The notes under the pieces were generated by a model. The model had not been told where the DNA came from. It did not search any database and saw only the letters and a list, made by a program, of their open reading frames with translations. From the NCBI RefSeq assembly GCF_036099295.1, contig NZ_CP107976.1, forward strand, positions 8,184,001 to 8,248,000: a stretch of 64,000 nucleotides of DNA, given 5' to 3'. This document shows positions 1 through 9,108 of the stretch, piece by piece (the first letter of the stretch is position 1; each line of letters begins with the position of its first letter). The stretch comes from Streptomyces sp. NBC_00358 (lineage in GTDB: Bacteria; Actinomycetota; Actinomycetes; Streptomycetales; Streptomycetaceae). The position numbers and the translations under genes are program-made.

Positions 1-573
1 CCGCGCGCCGCCCATCCCTTCGCGCCGCCCTGCTACGCCGAGCGCGCCGTGCCCGACCTCACCTGGCGCATGGCCACCTGGACCCGCGCGACCGGCGGAC
101 GCCTCGTGCTCTCCGGACATTCCCAGGGCAGCGTGCTGGCCGCCGCGGCCGCCTGGCAGCTCAAGCCTTCGGTACGCAAGAAGGTCGCACTGCTCACCTA
201 CGGCTCACCTCTGGAGCGCCTGTACGGACGCTGGTTCCCGGCCCACTTCGGCCCCGCCGCCCTGGCTTCGCTGCACCGGGAGGTCGCCTGCTGGCGCAAT
301 CTCTACCGTCGCACCGACCCCATCGGCGGACCCGTCCGGCTGCCCGGCGACTGCGGCCCCGAGGTCGACCACGAGCCCTTGAAGGACCCGCTCGCCTACG
401 GGCGCACCGAGCGGCAACCGCTGCCCGCGCCGGTGCTCGGCCACTCCGACTACCAGGCGGACCCGGTCTTCGCCGAGGAGCGGGAGCTGCTGCTGGCCCG
501 GCTGCTGCCCGAGGTACCGGGCCAGCGTCCCGGCGGGGACGCTCAGGGCAGTTCCGGCAGGTCCTCCGAGTAG
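1..573 (+). CDS. C-terminal part of an alpha/beta-hydrolase (lipase-like) protein, 5' truncated
   Basis: The frame is open from the first base and has no convincing start inside the window, so the gene begins upstream. The visible 190 residues contain a nucleophile elbow, SGHSQGS (GxSxG pattern), followed by a small-residue helix. This is the usual signature of an alpha/beta-hydrolase or class 3 lipase fold. A later 'LTYGSPL' segment fits the strand after the elbow. A Streptomyces membrane protein with a C-terminal lipase-like domain is possible, but the N-terminus is not visible. Its stop overlaps the end of the convergent AAA ATPase gene by 31 nt. Substrate unknown. Confidence 0.75.
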   Translation, partial: PRAAHPFAPPCYAERAVPDLTWRMATWTRATGGRLVLSGHSQGSVLAAAAAWQLKPSVRKKVALLTYGSPLERLYGRWFPAHFGPAALASLHREVACWRNLYRRTDPIGGPVRLPGDCGPEVDHEPLKDPLAYGRTERQPLPAPVLGHSDYQADPVFAEERELLLARLLPEVPGQRPGGDAQGSSGRSSE

Positions 574-2972
574 AGCAGGGTCAGGTCGTCCGTGGTCGGC
601 TCCTCCAGCTTGGCGACCCGGCCCGCGTGCCGCTCCACCATCGCCTCGAACGTCTGCCGGGCAGTGCGGCCGTTGCCGAACGCGGGCCCCTTCGGAATCG
701 CCGTGAAGTACTTCAGGAGCGCCACGGCCGCGCCCGGACCGAGCCGGTACTCGTGCTCCTCGGCCTGCTGCTCCACGATCCGCAGCAGTTCGCCGGGGAG
801 GTAGTCGTTGAAGGTGATGGTCCGTGAGAAACGGGACGCCACACCGGGGTTGACCGACAGGAACCGCTCCATCTCGGCGGTGTACCCCGCGACGATCACC
901 ACCACCGACTCCCGGTGGTCCTCCATCAGCTTCACCAGCGTGTCGATGGCCTCGCGGCCGAAGTCGCGGCCCGAGTCCTCCGGCGACAGCGCGTACGCTT
1001 CGTCGATGAACAGCACGCCACCGCGCGCCCGGTCGAACGCCTCCTGGGTGCGGATCGCGGTCGACCCGATGTGCTCGCCGACCAGGTCCACCCGGGACAC
1101 CTCGACCAGATGCCCCTTCTCCAGCACACCCAGCGAGGCCAGGATCTCGCCGTAGAGCCGGGCGACGGTCGTCTTGCCGGTACCGGGGGAGCCGGTGAAG
1201 ACGAGATGGCGCCTGGCGGACGCCGCCTTGAGGCCCGCCTGCTGCCGGCGCCGGCCCACCTCGATCATGTCGGTGAGGGCGCGCACCTCGCGCTTGACGT
1301 TGTCCAGGCCCACCAGAGTGTCGAGTTCACCGAGGACGATCTTCGATCCGCGGGCCGGCTCCGCGGGCTCCACGGCGGTGACGAGCGGTTCCCGCGCGGT
1401 GCTGCGCTGGCCGGGGATGGCCCCCAGCAGACTCGCGGACGAGGCCGCCGTCTCGACGGCCGACTCGTGCGCCGGGATGCGCAGTCCGGTGCTCTCGTCG
1501 CTCGCGCAGTCCTCCACGACGGGACCTCCGCCGGATGCCGAGCCGCCGTCGGCGAACTCGTAACCTCCGCGCGCGCACCGCTCCGTACGGCATTTGCGCA
1601 GGGTCGCACGGCAGCCGTCGATCACATGGAAGCCGTAGCCCCCGCTGTCCGCCACCCGGCAGTTCAGGAAGCTGCCGCGGCCGTCCGCCGACACGTAGAA
1701 GCCCGCCTCGGCGGGAGAGGTGACCGTGCAGCGCTCGATGGTCGGATCGGCGCCCTTGGTGACGATCACGCCGGTCTGTGTGCCGTCCACGACACAGCCG
1801 GACAGAGTGCCGCCGCTGCCGTGGTCGCGGAACCAGGCACCTGTCGCGGCGTCCCGGATACGGCAGTCGTCGAGCTGCGCGGTGGCACCGTCGCTCACCG
1901 ACACCGCCGTGTTGCGCACCTGCGAGATGTCGCAGTCGACCACGTCCGCGCGCGAACCCCGGTCGAGGACGAACAGCGCGTCCGGCACGTCGTGCACCCG
2001 GCACGAGTCCAGCACCGCGGTCGCGCCGTCGCTCACCCACACCGCGGGGTAGTCGCCCGTGCTGTCGAAGATCTCGCACTGGTTGGCGTCCACGCGGGTG
2101 CCCGGGTCCCAGACCGAGAGGCCGTTGCGCCCGAACTGCCGCACGGTCGTACGGGTCAGCGTGAGCACCGAGCGCGAGCGCAGATCGACCGCGTTCTCCG
2201 GGATGTCGTGGATGCGGCAGTCGGCGAGGGTGAGTACCGCGTCCGTGTCGAGGGTGACACCGTCCGCGGTCGTGCGGTGCACGTCGCAGTCGGTGAGATG
2301 GGCGGTGGCCCGGCCGGTGATCTGCACCCCGGAACCCTTGACCTCGTACACCTCGCAACCCACCGCCTCCAGCGAGGAGTTCTCGCCGGTGGCCGACAGA
2401 CCCGCGCCGGAAGTGTGGTGCACCCGGCAGCGCTCAAGACGCGGATGCGCGCCCCCACGGACCGCGACGCCCGACTGGCCGGCCGCGACGACCTCGCACT
2501 CCTCGAACACCCCGCCGCCGCCGTCCAGTACGGCGATGCCGACGCCCGCCGGATTGTCGACGGTGCAACGGCGCACGGTCGGGCGGGCGCCACCGCGCAC
2601 CTCGATCCCGGCGGAAGAGCGTGTGACGACGCGTATGTCCAGCAGTTCCGGCGTGCCCTCCTCGACGAGAAGCGCGGGCGAGGCCGAGTCCTGGCCCTCC
2701 ACATGCAGGTCCTGGACCACGGCGGAGGCGCGCACGGTCAACGCCACGCCGTCGACGGGTGCGATGCGCACGGAGCCGGGGGAGCCCTCGGGGCCGCGCA
2801 GTGTCACCGCGCGCTCCACCACGAGGTTCTCCCGGTAGGTGCCGGGAGCGATGGTCAGCACGTCTCCGTCGGCCGCGGCCTCCAGGGCGGCGGCCAGCGA
2901 TGCGTACTCACCCGTGCGGCGCCGCCACCGCGAGGTTCCGGTGTGCGTCACCTGGACCGTGCCCTGTGCCAT
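543..2972 (-). CDS. Right-handed beta-helix / CbxX-type AAA ATPase fusion protein
   Basis: 809 residues with two clear halves. Roughly residues 25-490 are about 18-20 imperfect turns of a right-handed parallel beta-helix (pectate-lyase/NosD-like), with repeats of the type 'xxVxxCxVxxxxxxGVxVxxGA'. Roughly residues 545-800 form an AAA ATPase of the CbxX/CfqX (SpoVK, EccA-like) family: Walker A GSPGTGKTT near 594, Walker B GVLFIDEA near 652, and an arginine-containing 'VASRFSRTI' segment. AAA proteins of this family remodel or unfold partner proteins; EccA forms serve type VII secretion. The beta-helix is probably a docking or recognition surface (inference). There is no signal peptide, so it is likely cytoplasmic. 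ATG start at 2972; the gene stands alone. Confidence 0.9.
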   Translation of the reverse strand: MAQGTVQVTHTGTSRWRRRTGEYASLAAALEAAADGDVLTIAPGTYRENLVVERAVTLRGPEGSPGSVRIAPVDGVALTVRASAVVQDLHVEGQDSASPALLVEEGTPELLDIRVVTRSSAGIEVRGGARPTVRRCTVDNPAGVGIAVLDGGGGVFEECEVVAAGQSGVAVRGGAHPRLERCRVHHTSGAGLSATGENSSLEAVGCEVYEVKGSGVQITGRATAHLTDCDVHRTTADGVTLDTDAVLTLADCRIHDIPENAVDLRSRSVLTLTRTTVRQFGRNGLSVWDPGTRVDANQCEIFDSTGDYPAVWVSDGATAVLDSCRVHDVPDALFVLDRGSRADVVDCDISQVRNTAVSVSDGATAQLDDCRIRDAATGAWFRDHGSGGTLSGCVVDGTQTGVIVTKGADPTIERCTVTSPAEAGFYVSADGRGSFLNCRVADSGGYGFHVIDGCRATLRKCRTERCARGGYEFADGGSASGGGPVVEDCASDESTGLRIPAHESAVETAASSASLLGAIPGQRSTAREPLVTAVEPAEPARGSKIVLGELDTLVGLDNVKREVRALTDMIEVGRRRQQAGLKAASARRHLVFTGSPGTGKTTVARLYGEILASLGVLEKGHLVEVSRVDLVGEHIGSTAIRTQEAFDRARGGVLFIDEAYALSPEDSGRDFGREAIDTLVKLMEDHRESVVVIVAGYTAEMERFLSVNPGVASRFSRTITFNDYLPGELLRIVEQQAEEHEYRLGPGAAVALLKYFTAIPKGPAFGNGRTARQTFEAMVERHAGRVAKLEEPTTDDLTLLYSEDLPELP

Positions 2973-3142
2973 GGCGCTGTTGTGCCCCCACCTCGTCGTA
3001 CGCGGGTCCTGCGAGGCCGTGCTGATGCCCCGTCGGCCGGGAGCCCGGCCCTGCCGGACAGCCTCTCACGACGGTGCCGAACAGTTCGGCCGGTCCACCG
3101 TAGCGTGCGCGGGGACGCCCGGTTGACCGGAGCGGGAAGCCG

Positions 3143-3748
3143 TCAGCTGCCGGTGCCTGCCTTGCCCCAGTCGGGACCCGCCCTGTCCCACGCCCGGTCC
3201 CAACGGGCGTGACGCCGACGGACCATGTGCCACACGATGAACCGCCTGCCGGCCTCCAGGAGACCGGCCGACAGCACGGCCGCGCCGAATCCGGCCAGAA
3301 CGGCGTGGGTCGTCGCGGTGGCACTGTCCAGCGGGCGGCCCACTATTCGGCCGTGCGCATCGGTCCAGAGGGTGAAACGGTCGCCCGGGTGGGGGGACTT
3401 GAGAGCGGCGATCGCCGCTCCGCGCTGCTGGGTGCCGTCCGGCGCCGTCCAGACGGCCAGGACGCGGCTGCGGGCGTCCCGCGCCGACGACGTCTCGGGG
3501 TCGGGCGACAACGGGCCCCGGGACAGTGTCCTGACAACGACGGCCGCCACCTGGTGCCGGTCCTTGCGCTGGGCCCGTACGGCCTGCTGCAGCGTGCCCT
3601 CGACCGAGGCTCCCACCGCCGCTCCCGCGAGGGGCGCGCCGACAAGGACGAGCAGAAGGGCGGCCAGGGCCAGCCAGGCCTCCACGAGATCCGTCGTACG
3701 GCGCAGCGGATTGTGCCGCCAGCGCCAAAGACCGATGATCGCGCGCAC
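3143..3748 (-). CDS. Rv1733c-family two-helix membrane protein
   Basis: 201 residues with an N-terminal helix at about 22-47, a soluble loop of about 95 residues, and a second helix at about 146-166 followed by a basic tail rich in Arg and Trp. The 'NPLRRxTDxVEAWxAL' opening and the two-helix layout match actinobacterial proteins related to mycobacterial Rv1733c, whose molecular role is not established. The start is GTG at 3748, preceded by a purine-rich GGAAGGGGGG segment. It is a single gene. Confidence 0.8.
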   Translation of the reverse strand: MRAIIGLWRWRHNPLRRTTDLVEAWLALAALLLVLVGAPLAGAAVGASVEGTLQQAVRAQRKDRHQVAAVVVRTLSRGPLSPDPETSSARDARSRVLAVWTAPDGTQQRGAAIAALKSPHPGDRFTLWTDAHGRIVGRPLDSATATTHAVLAGFGAAVLSAGLLEAGRRFIVWHMVRRRHARWDRAWDRAGPDWGKAGTGS

Positions 3749-3932
3749 CGTCCCGCACCCCCCTTCCGCGTACGTGATAACCCCCGGCGGAGCCGTTCAC
3801 GCGTGAGGCCGGGGAAGAGAGAGCGACGTCACCCTCCCCCAGGGCCCTTCACGAACGTCCCACGCCGATTCAACGCTCGCGCACCGCGCCGGGGTTCCCG
3901 TGTCCGGCCCATGGCGGAATGTGGTCCCGCGG

Positions 3933-4766
3933 TCAGGCGAGCACCGTGACCGGGTCGCCGACCCGCACCGACCCGCGGGACTCGGGCACCAGGTTCTGGC
4001 CGAACATCAGCTTGCCGGCGAAGCGACGGTGGCGGGCGAGCGTGCGCAGGGGCTCCTTGCCGCGACGGGCCGTGCTCTGGTCGGTCGTGGTGACGACGCA
4101 CCGGCCGCACATCTTGGTGACCCGGAAGGTGACTTCGCCGATGGAGATCCGCGACCAGCCGTCCTCGGCCCAGGCCTCCGTGCCGGAGACCACGACATTC
4201 GGCCGGAAACGGTTCATCGGCAGAGGGCCCTCCTCGGCGTGGTCACCCCGCGCGATCAAGGAGTTCAGCGCGTCCAGCGATCCGAGCGTGGTGACCAGCA
4301 GCGGATAGCCGTCGGCGAAGCTGACCGTCTCGCCCGGCAGTGCGAAGTCCGGCTCGACGGGCCGGCGGGAGGCGGGATCGTCCATGTGGGCCAAGCGCAC
4401 GTCGGTGCCCAGATAGCCGCTGCACCAGTCGTGGGCGGCCGGGCCGGCGAGTACCGCTTCCACCTTGTCGCCGAAGATCTCCACGGTCGTCGTACCGACC
4501 GGGTCGGGCACGGGGACACTCAGCGGCTCGCGGCCCTCGGCGGACAGACGCAGGCCGCCGCCGGAGAGTGTCTCGGCGGCGGCCAGTGCCAGAAGCGGTT
4601 GCTCGCGCTGTGTGACGACCTTTCCCCCGTCGTCGATCAGGACCCAGCGTCGGTCTCCGGCCAGCCCCCAGGGCTCCACCTCGGACTTCCGGAGTGACTG
4701 GCCCCGGAACGCCTTGACCGGATGGACGTGAATCGAGTGCAGTACCGCGTTCCCCATGACCGCCAT
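3933..4766 (-). CDS. MOSC-domain protein with N-terminal MOSC beta-barrel
   Basis: About 277 residues. The N-terminal part ('HSIHVHPVKAFRG...GDRRW') is the MOSC_N beta-barrel domain. The C-terminal half is the MOSC domain, with the conserved cysteine in 'KMCGRCVVTT' and the 'RFRPNVVV' motif. The family is related to molybdenum cofactor sulfurases and mARC-type reductases, which handle sulfur or bind molybdenum cofactor. The substrate of this stand-alone form is unknown. In-frame starts are possible at 4787 (TTG), 4766 and 4757; homology begins just after 4757, so 4766 is only a preference. Confidence 0.85.
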   Translation of the reverse strand: MAVMGNAVLHSIHVHPVKAFRGQSLRKSEVEPWGLAGDRRWVLIDDGGKVVTQREQPLLALAAAETLSGGGLRLSAEGREPLSVPVPDPVGTTTVEIFGDKVEAVLAGPAAHDWCSGYLGTDVRLAHMDDPASRRPVEPDFALPGETVSFADGYPLLVTTLGSLDALNSLIARGDHAEEGPLPMNRFRPNVVVSGTEAWAEDGWSRISIGEVTFRVTKMCGRCVVTTTDQSTARRGKEPLRTLARHRRFAGKLMFGQNLVPESRGSVRVGDPVTVLA

Positions 4767-4802
4767 GGTGCCAGGAAGCACCGACAATCCGGTTCGGGGG
4801 TG

Positions 4803-5219
4803 TCAGTACCCCCGGTACTGCTGATTGTTGTACGGGTCCTGGTAGGGAGCCGGGGCGGGGCGGGGAGCCGCGGGACGCATCGCCTCGTAGCCCGTGCCTG
4901 CCGCCATCGGGCGGGGCTGCTGCTGAGGACTGGGATAGCCCCTGGGCGCGGCCTGCTGCGGGATGTACGGCGAGGGGGCCTGCTGCAGCGGGGAGGGCTG
5001 CTGGGCCTGCTGGTAGCCGTACGAGGAGGGGCCGGCCGGCAGCGCGGGGAGCGCGGACGGCAGTGCCGGGAGGTTGTTGCTGCCCGAGTCGTAGGCGGAA
5101 GGGACCCGGATCGGGGCGATCTGAGGGGTACCCCGCTCAGCGACGAGGGAGTCGTAGATCGGGGTGTCCTGGAAGGCGGAGTAGTAACCGCCGCCATAGG
5201 TGGAGCGGGGGGAGGTCAT
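4803..5219 (-). CDS. DUF6643-type Pro/Gln/Tyr-rich protein
   Basis: 138 residues. A conserved N-terminus ('MTSPRSTYGGGYYS...DTPIYDSLVAERGTP') leads into a low-complexity Pro/Gln/Tyr/Gly tail. I recognise the N-terminus as that of the Streptomyces DUF6643 family, which has no known function. There is no signal peptide or membrane segment. ATG at 5219 is chosen because homology starts there; the frame is open further upstream without conserved sequence. It is divergent from the TerD-like gene, with about 280 nt between the starts. Confidence 0.75.
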   Translation of the reverse strand: MTSPRSTYGGGYYSAFQDTPIYDSLVAERGTPQIAPIRVPSAYDSGSNNLPALPSALPALPAGPSSYGYQQAQQPSPLQQAPSPYIPQQAAPRGYPSPQQQPRPMAAGTGYEAMRPAAPRPAPAPYQDPYNNQQYRGY

Positions 5220-5497
5220 GGCACATAAGTTAAGCCCACGATGTGCTGGTTGGGGAGACCGATAAGAGGGTTGTTTTCCGTGTCGGCGGTGACGTGGGAT
5301 CCCCAATGCGAGCGAACTCGGCAAAAAAGGACGTCAAAGATGGTTGAGATCGTGTAAAGGCCGAGCTTCGGATGGGTTACCCGCGGTTGACCAGGATCTT
5401 CCGGCTGAGCCATGGGAGTCCGCGGACCTGGGGATTAGGTTTGGCGGGAACGGAGCCGGCGGTCCGTTCGGGGCTCGTACCGGCGCGGAGACACGCG

Positions 5498-6859
5498 ATG
5501 GGGGCGTACATGTCAATGCCTAAGGGATCGAATGTTCCTGTCCCGACGACCGCACTCCGGGTGGAATTGGGATGGCGTTCAGGACCGGGAGTGCCCGACG
5601 TCGATGCCTCCGCCCTTCTGCTGGTGGCCGGAAAGGTTCGCTCGGACGGGGACTTCGTCTTCTACAACCAGCCGGCCCACTCCTCTGGGGCCGTGCGCCA
5701 CGAGGGGAAGCGGAACGACGGCGGCCAGGTGACCGACACCCTGCTCGTCGACCTCACGCGCGCGGAACCCGTCGTCGAGACCGTGGTGCTGGCCGCCTCG
5801 GCGGACGGCGGTTCCTTCGGGCGCGTTCCCGGCCTGTACATCCGGGTGCTCGACGCCGGGAACGGCACGGAGGTCGCCCGCTTCGACAGCGCCGACGCGA
5901 CCGTGGAGACCGCCTTCGTGCTGGGAGAGTTCTACCGACGTCAGGGCGCCTGGAAGTTCCGTGCCGTCGGACAGGGGTACGGAAGCGGCCTGGAGGGGCT
6001 GGCCACCGACTACGGGATCACCGTGGACGAGCCGCAGCACGCCGCGCCCCCGACTGCGTCCCCGGTGGCGCCCGCTGTCCCCGCGAGCGCCACCCTCGTA
6101 CAGGGGCCGCCACCCGTTGCTCCGCCCGTCACGACGCAGCCGTCGGTCGCCCCGCCCGTGACCATGCCGCCGCCGATGGCCCCGCCCATGCCCCCGCCGC
6201 CGGTGCCCTCTCCGGCGCCGGTCCGCCTGTCCAAGGTGACCCTCACCAAGGAGGCGCCCTCCGTCTCGCTCACCAAACAGGGCGGCACATCGGGCGCCCT
6301 GCGCGTGAACCTCAACTGGGAGGTGCGCAAGCAGTTCTCGGGATGGGGCAGCAAACGCGGCCGGGCCGTGGCCATGCACGCCGACCTCGACCTCGACCTG
6401 TGCGCCCTGTACGAACTGTCCGACGGCCGCAAGGGAGTCGTCCAGGCGCTCGGCAACGCCTTCGGGGCGCTGCACCAGCCGCCGTACATACATCTCGACG
6501 GCGACGACCGTACCGGGGCCGTGACCAGCGGGGAGAACCTCTCCATCAACCTCGATCACAAGCAGAGCTTCCGGCGCATCCTCATCTTCGTGACCATCTA
6601 CGAAGGCGCGCGTTCCTTCGCCGACCTGCACGCCTCGGTCACCCTCCAGCCGCTGAACGGCGCACCGATCGACTTCTCGCTCGACGAGTGCACAGTGCCC
6701 TCCACGGTCTGCGCGCTCGCCCTGATCACCGGCGACGGCGCCGACCTGGTCGTCCAGCGCGAGGCCCGGTACCTGATCCCCACGCGCGGCGTGAGTCCGC
6801 AGCGCACCGTGGACCACGCCTACGGCTGGGGCATGAACTGGACTCCCGGCAGGAAGTGA
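5498..6859 (+). CDS. Two-domain TerD-family (tellurium resistance/stress) protein
   Basis: About 453 residues. The N-terminal TerD domain (residues ~5-175) has 'KGSNVPVP', 'VPDVDASALLL' and 'DFVFYNQP' motifs. A proline-rich linker follows (~205-275). A second TerD/TerA-like domain (~275-445) contains 'LTKEAPSVSLTKQ', 'DLDLDLCALYEL' and 'HLDGDDRTG', the acidic calcium-site region. TerD proteins bind Ca2+ and belong to Ter stress clusters; no other ter gene is nearby. ATG at 5498 is preferred because GGAG ends 7 nt before it. ATG at 5510 (MSMPKG) is an equally homologous alternative. Confidence 0.88.
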   Translation: MGAYMSMPKGSNVPVPTTALRVELGWRSGPGVPDVDASALLLVAGKVRSDGDFVFYNQPAHSSGAVRHEGKRNDGGQVTDTLLVDLTRAEPVVETVVLAASADGGSFGRVPGLYIRVLDAGNGTEVARFDSADATVETAFVLGEFYRRQGAWKFRAVGQGYGSGLEGLATDYGITVDEPQHAAPPTASPVAPAVPASATLVQGPPPVAPPVTTQPSVAPPVTMPPPMAPPMPPPPVPSPAPVRLSKVTLTKEAPSVSLTKQGGTSGALRVNLNWEVRKQFSGWGSKRGRAVAMHADLDLDLCALYELSDGRKGVVQALGNAFGALHQPPYIHLDGDDRTGAVTSGENLSINLDHKQSFRRILIFVTIYEGARSFADLHASVTLQPLNGAPIDFSLDECTVPSTVCALALITGDGADLVVQREARYLIPTRGVSPQRTVDHAYGWGMNWTPGRK

Positions 6860-6888
6860 CCTCCCGGCCGCCCCTCGGCTCTGCCGGG

Positions 6889-8064
6889 TCAGTTCTCGTC
6901 GAGGGCGGCGTCGGGGCGCGCGTAGGTGCGGCCCTTCCAGGCCGCGCCGCGCCCTCTGTAGTGCTGCACCGCGGAGTCGACCGTCATGAGGAGATAGAGG
7001 AAAGCGGTGACCGGCAGCAGGGGAGCGAGCGACAGGGGCTGCCGGTAGTAGCGGAGCATCGGCACATAGGTGGCCGTCATCACGAGCCAGGCGAGCCCCC
7101 CGGCCGCCGCCGCCCACCCGTTCCCCGCGGCCAGGCCCGCCAGAAGGGCGAGGGGCGGCACCAGATACACCAGGGTGAGCCCTGCGACCGTGCCGGCGAG
7201 CAGCGACGGGCTGTGCCGAAGCTGTGCGTACGCGCTGCGCGAGACCATGCGCCACAGATCGCGCAGCCGCGGATACGGACGCACACTGTCGACCCGCTCG
7301 GCCAGTCCCAGCCAGACATGGCCGCCGCTCCGCTTGACGGCACGGGCGAGCGCCACGTCGTCGATCACGGCATGCCGGATCGCCTCAGGGATCCGCGCCC
7401 GCCCGGCCGCGTCCGCGCGCAGCAGGACACAGCCCCCCGCCGCGGCCGCCGTCCGCGAGCCCCGCACGGCGATCCACCGGAAGGGATAGAGCTGAGCGAA
7501 GAAGTAGACGAACGCCGGCACGACGAGCCGCTCCCACAGGCTCTCCACCCGCAGTCGCGCCATCAGCGAGACAAGGTCGAAACCGCCCGTGCGCGCCGCC
7601 GCCACCAGCAGGCGCAGACTGTCCGGCGCGTGCGCGATGTCCGCGTCGGTCAGCAGCAGGTATTCGGGCTCCCGCGCGCGGGCGAGGCCGATGCCGTGGC
7701 GCACGGCCCACAGCTTGCCGGTCCAGCCCGCCGGAGGTTCCCCCGGTGAGTCGACCGTGAGCGGCAGTCCGCCGTGCCGTCGCGCCAGTTCGCGGGCCAG
7801 CTCTCCCGTACCGTCCGAACTGCCGTCGTCGACGAGGAAGATCTCGGCCCGCCCCGGATAGTCCTGGGCGAGGAGCGAGGGCAGGCTCTCGGGCAGGACG
7901 GCGGCCTCGTCCCGGGCAGGCACCACCACACAGACGGAAGGCCAGTCCGACGGCTCACGGCGGGCGGGCAACCGTACGTCCGTGCGCCAGAAGAAGCCCT
8001 GGCCGAGCAGCAGCCACAGCCATGCGGCCAGTGATCCGACGGCGATCCACACGAGGGCGCTCAC
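6889..8064 (-). CDS. hpnB: HpnB-like family 2 glycosyltransferase
   Basis: 391 residues. An N-terminal membrane helix (~3-22) is followed by a GT-A domain: 'SVCVVVPARDEAAVLPE', 'IFLVDDGSSDGT', the DxD-type 'LLTDADIAH', and a downstream 'VIDDVALARAVKRSGG' acceptor-side motif. Three or four C-terminal membrane helices complete it. The sequence resembles hopene-associated glycosyltransferase HpnB, a membrane enzyme found with hopanoid genes. No other hopanoid gene is in view, so the acceptor is unproven. It is divergent from the racemase-like gene across a 58-nt gap holding a perfect inverted repeat. Confidence 0.85.
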   Translation of the reverse strand: MSALVWIAVGSLAAWLWLLLGQGFFWRTDVRLPARREPSDWPSVCVVVPARDEAAVLPESLPSLLAQDYPGRAEIFLVDDGSSDGTGELARELARRHGGLPLTVDSPGEPPAGWTGKLWAVRHGIGLARAREPEYLLLTDADIAHAPDSLRLLVAAARTGGFDLVSLMARLRVESLWERLVVPAFVYFFAQLYPFRWIAVRGSRTAAAAGGCVLLRADAAGRARIPEAIRHAVIDDVALARAVKRSGGHVWLGLAERVDSVRPYPRLRDLWRMVSRSAYAQLRHSPSLLAGTVAGLTLVYLVPPLALLAGLAAGNGWAAAAGGLAWLVMTATYVPMLRYYRQPLSLAPLLPVTAFLYLLMTVDSAVQHYRGRGAAWKGRTYARPDAALDEN

Positions 8065-8096
8065 CTGCCGCAGTCTGCCCCACCACGGTCGTACGT

Positions 8097-8116
8097 ATAG
8101 ACGGATCGTCTATGGT
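8097..8116 (+). promoter_or_regulatory. Inverted-repeat operator overlapping a TATGGT -10 box
   Basis: ATAGACG (8097-8103), 3 nt, CGTCTAT (8107-8113) form a perfect 7-bp inverted repeat between two divergent genes. Its right arm overlaps TATGGT (8111-8116), which lies 6 nt before the GTG start at 8123. The geometry fits a repressor site on a leaderless promoter. Confidence 0.6.
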
Positions 8117-8122
8117 GACCGG

Positions 8123-8908
8123 GTGAAGATCGCGCTCATGGACTCCGGAATCGGACTGCTCGCTGCTGCCGCCGCGGTACGTCGACTGCGGCCCGACGCC
8201 GATCTCGTCCTCTCCTCCGACCCCGGCAGCATGCCCTGGGGACCCCGCACACCGGAAGACGTCACAGCGCGTGCCCTCGCCGTCGCCGAGGCCGCAGCGC
8301 TGCACCGGCCCGCGGCCCTGATCGTCGCCTGCAACACCGCCTCCGTACGTGCCCTGCCCGCCCTGCGCGCCCGCCTGGAGCCGGAGGTGCCCGTCATCGG
8401 CACGGTCCCGGCGATCAAGCCGGCCGCCGCGGGCGGCGGACCCGTCGCGATCTGGGCCACGCCCGCCACCACGGGCAGCCCGTACCAGCGGGGACTGATC
8501 GAGGAGTTCGCGGGCGGGGTCGAGGTCACCGAGGTGGCCTGTCCCGGACTCGCGGACGCCGTGGAGCACGCCGACCAGGCCGCCATCGACGCGGCGATCG
8601 CCGCGGCCGCCGCGCGCACTCCCGAGGATGTAAGGGCCGTCGTCCTGGGCTGCACCCATTACGAACTGGTCGCCGAGCGCATCCGCGCGGCCGTGCAGCG
8701 CCCGGGCCGCCCGCCGCTCGTCCTGCACGGTTCCGCCGGGGCGGTCGCCGCCCAGGCGCTGCGCCGTATCGGCGAACTCCCGGATCCCGGGGCCGCCGCC
8801 GATTCCACGGTCACGGTGCTGCTGAGCGGGCGCGAGGGCGTACTGCCGGCGACAGCGCTCACCTACGACGAGGGCCGCCTTCTGTCGGCGGTCAGCCCCG
8901 CACGCTGA
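8123..8908 (+). CDS. Aspartate/glutamate racemase-family protein (MurI-like)
   Basis: 261 residues with both catalytic cysteines of the family: 'VACNTASVR' in the first half and 'LGCTHYE' in the second. The N-terminal 'IALMDSGIGLL' corresponds to the phosphate/substrate loop of glutamate racemases. These cofactor-independent enzymes interconvert L- and D-glutamate for peptidoglycan, but the divergent sequence leaves aspartate or another amino acid possible. GTG at 8123 is chosen because homology begins at VKIALMDSG and a -10-like TATGGT ends 6 nt before it. It stands alone. Confidence 0.85.
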   Translation: MKIALMDSGIGLLAAAAAVRRLRPDADLVLSSDPGSMPWGPRTPEDVTARALAVAEAAALHRPAALIVACNTASVRALPALRARLEPEVPVIGTVPAIKPAAAGGGPVAIWATPATTGSPYQRGLIEEFAGGVEVTEVACPGLADAVEHADQAAIDAAIAAAAARTPEDVRAVVLGCTHYELVAERIRAAVQRPGRPPLVLHGSAGAVAAQALRRIGELPDPGAAADSTVTVLLSGREGVLPATALTYDEGRLLSAVSPAR

Positions 8909-9096
8909 GCGACGCGGGCCCTCACCCTCGGGGAGGTGCGCCCGCCTGATGTCATCCGGTCCTGAGCCCTGGGCGACCGTGCGGACACCCGCCCCTGTGG
9001 GCACGGCCGGTGACCGTTCGGACGCCCGTGGTGGGACGCTCGTCCACCCGGCGGAGTGACGCTTCGCGACCCGGTGCCCGCGCAGCGGAACCTGAG

Positions 9097-9102
9097 TAGT
9101 CT
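9097..9102 (+). promoter_or_regulatory. Putative -10 box of a leaderless promoter
   Basis: TAGTCT ends exactly 6 nt before the ATG at 9109, and there is no clear Shine-Dalgarno sequence. Confidence 0.5.
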
Positions 9103-9108
9103 CATGGC

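Noticed and set aside
915..3212. 765-codon plus-strand frame over the AAA/beta-helix gene
   Set aside because: Antisense shadow with His/Arg/Ala-rich low-complexity translation.
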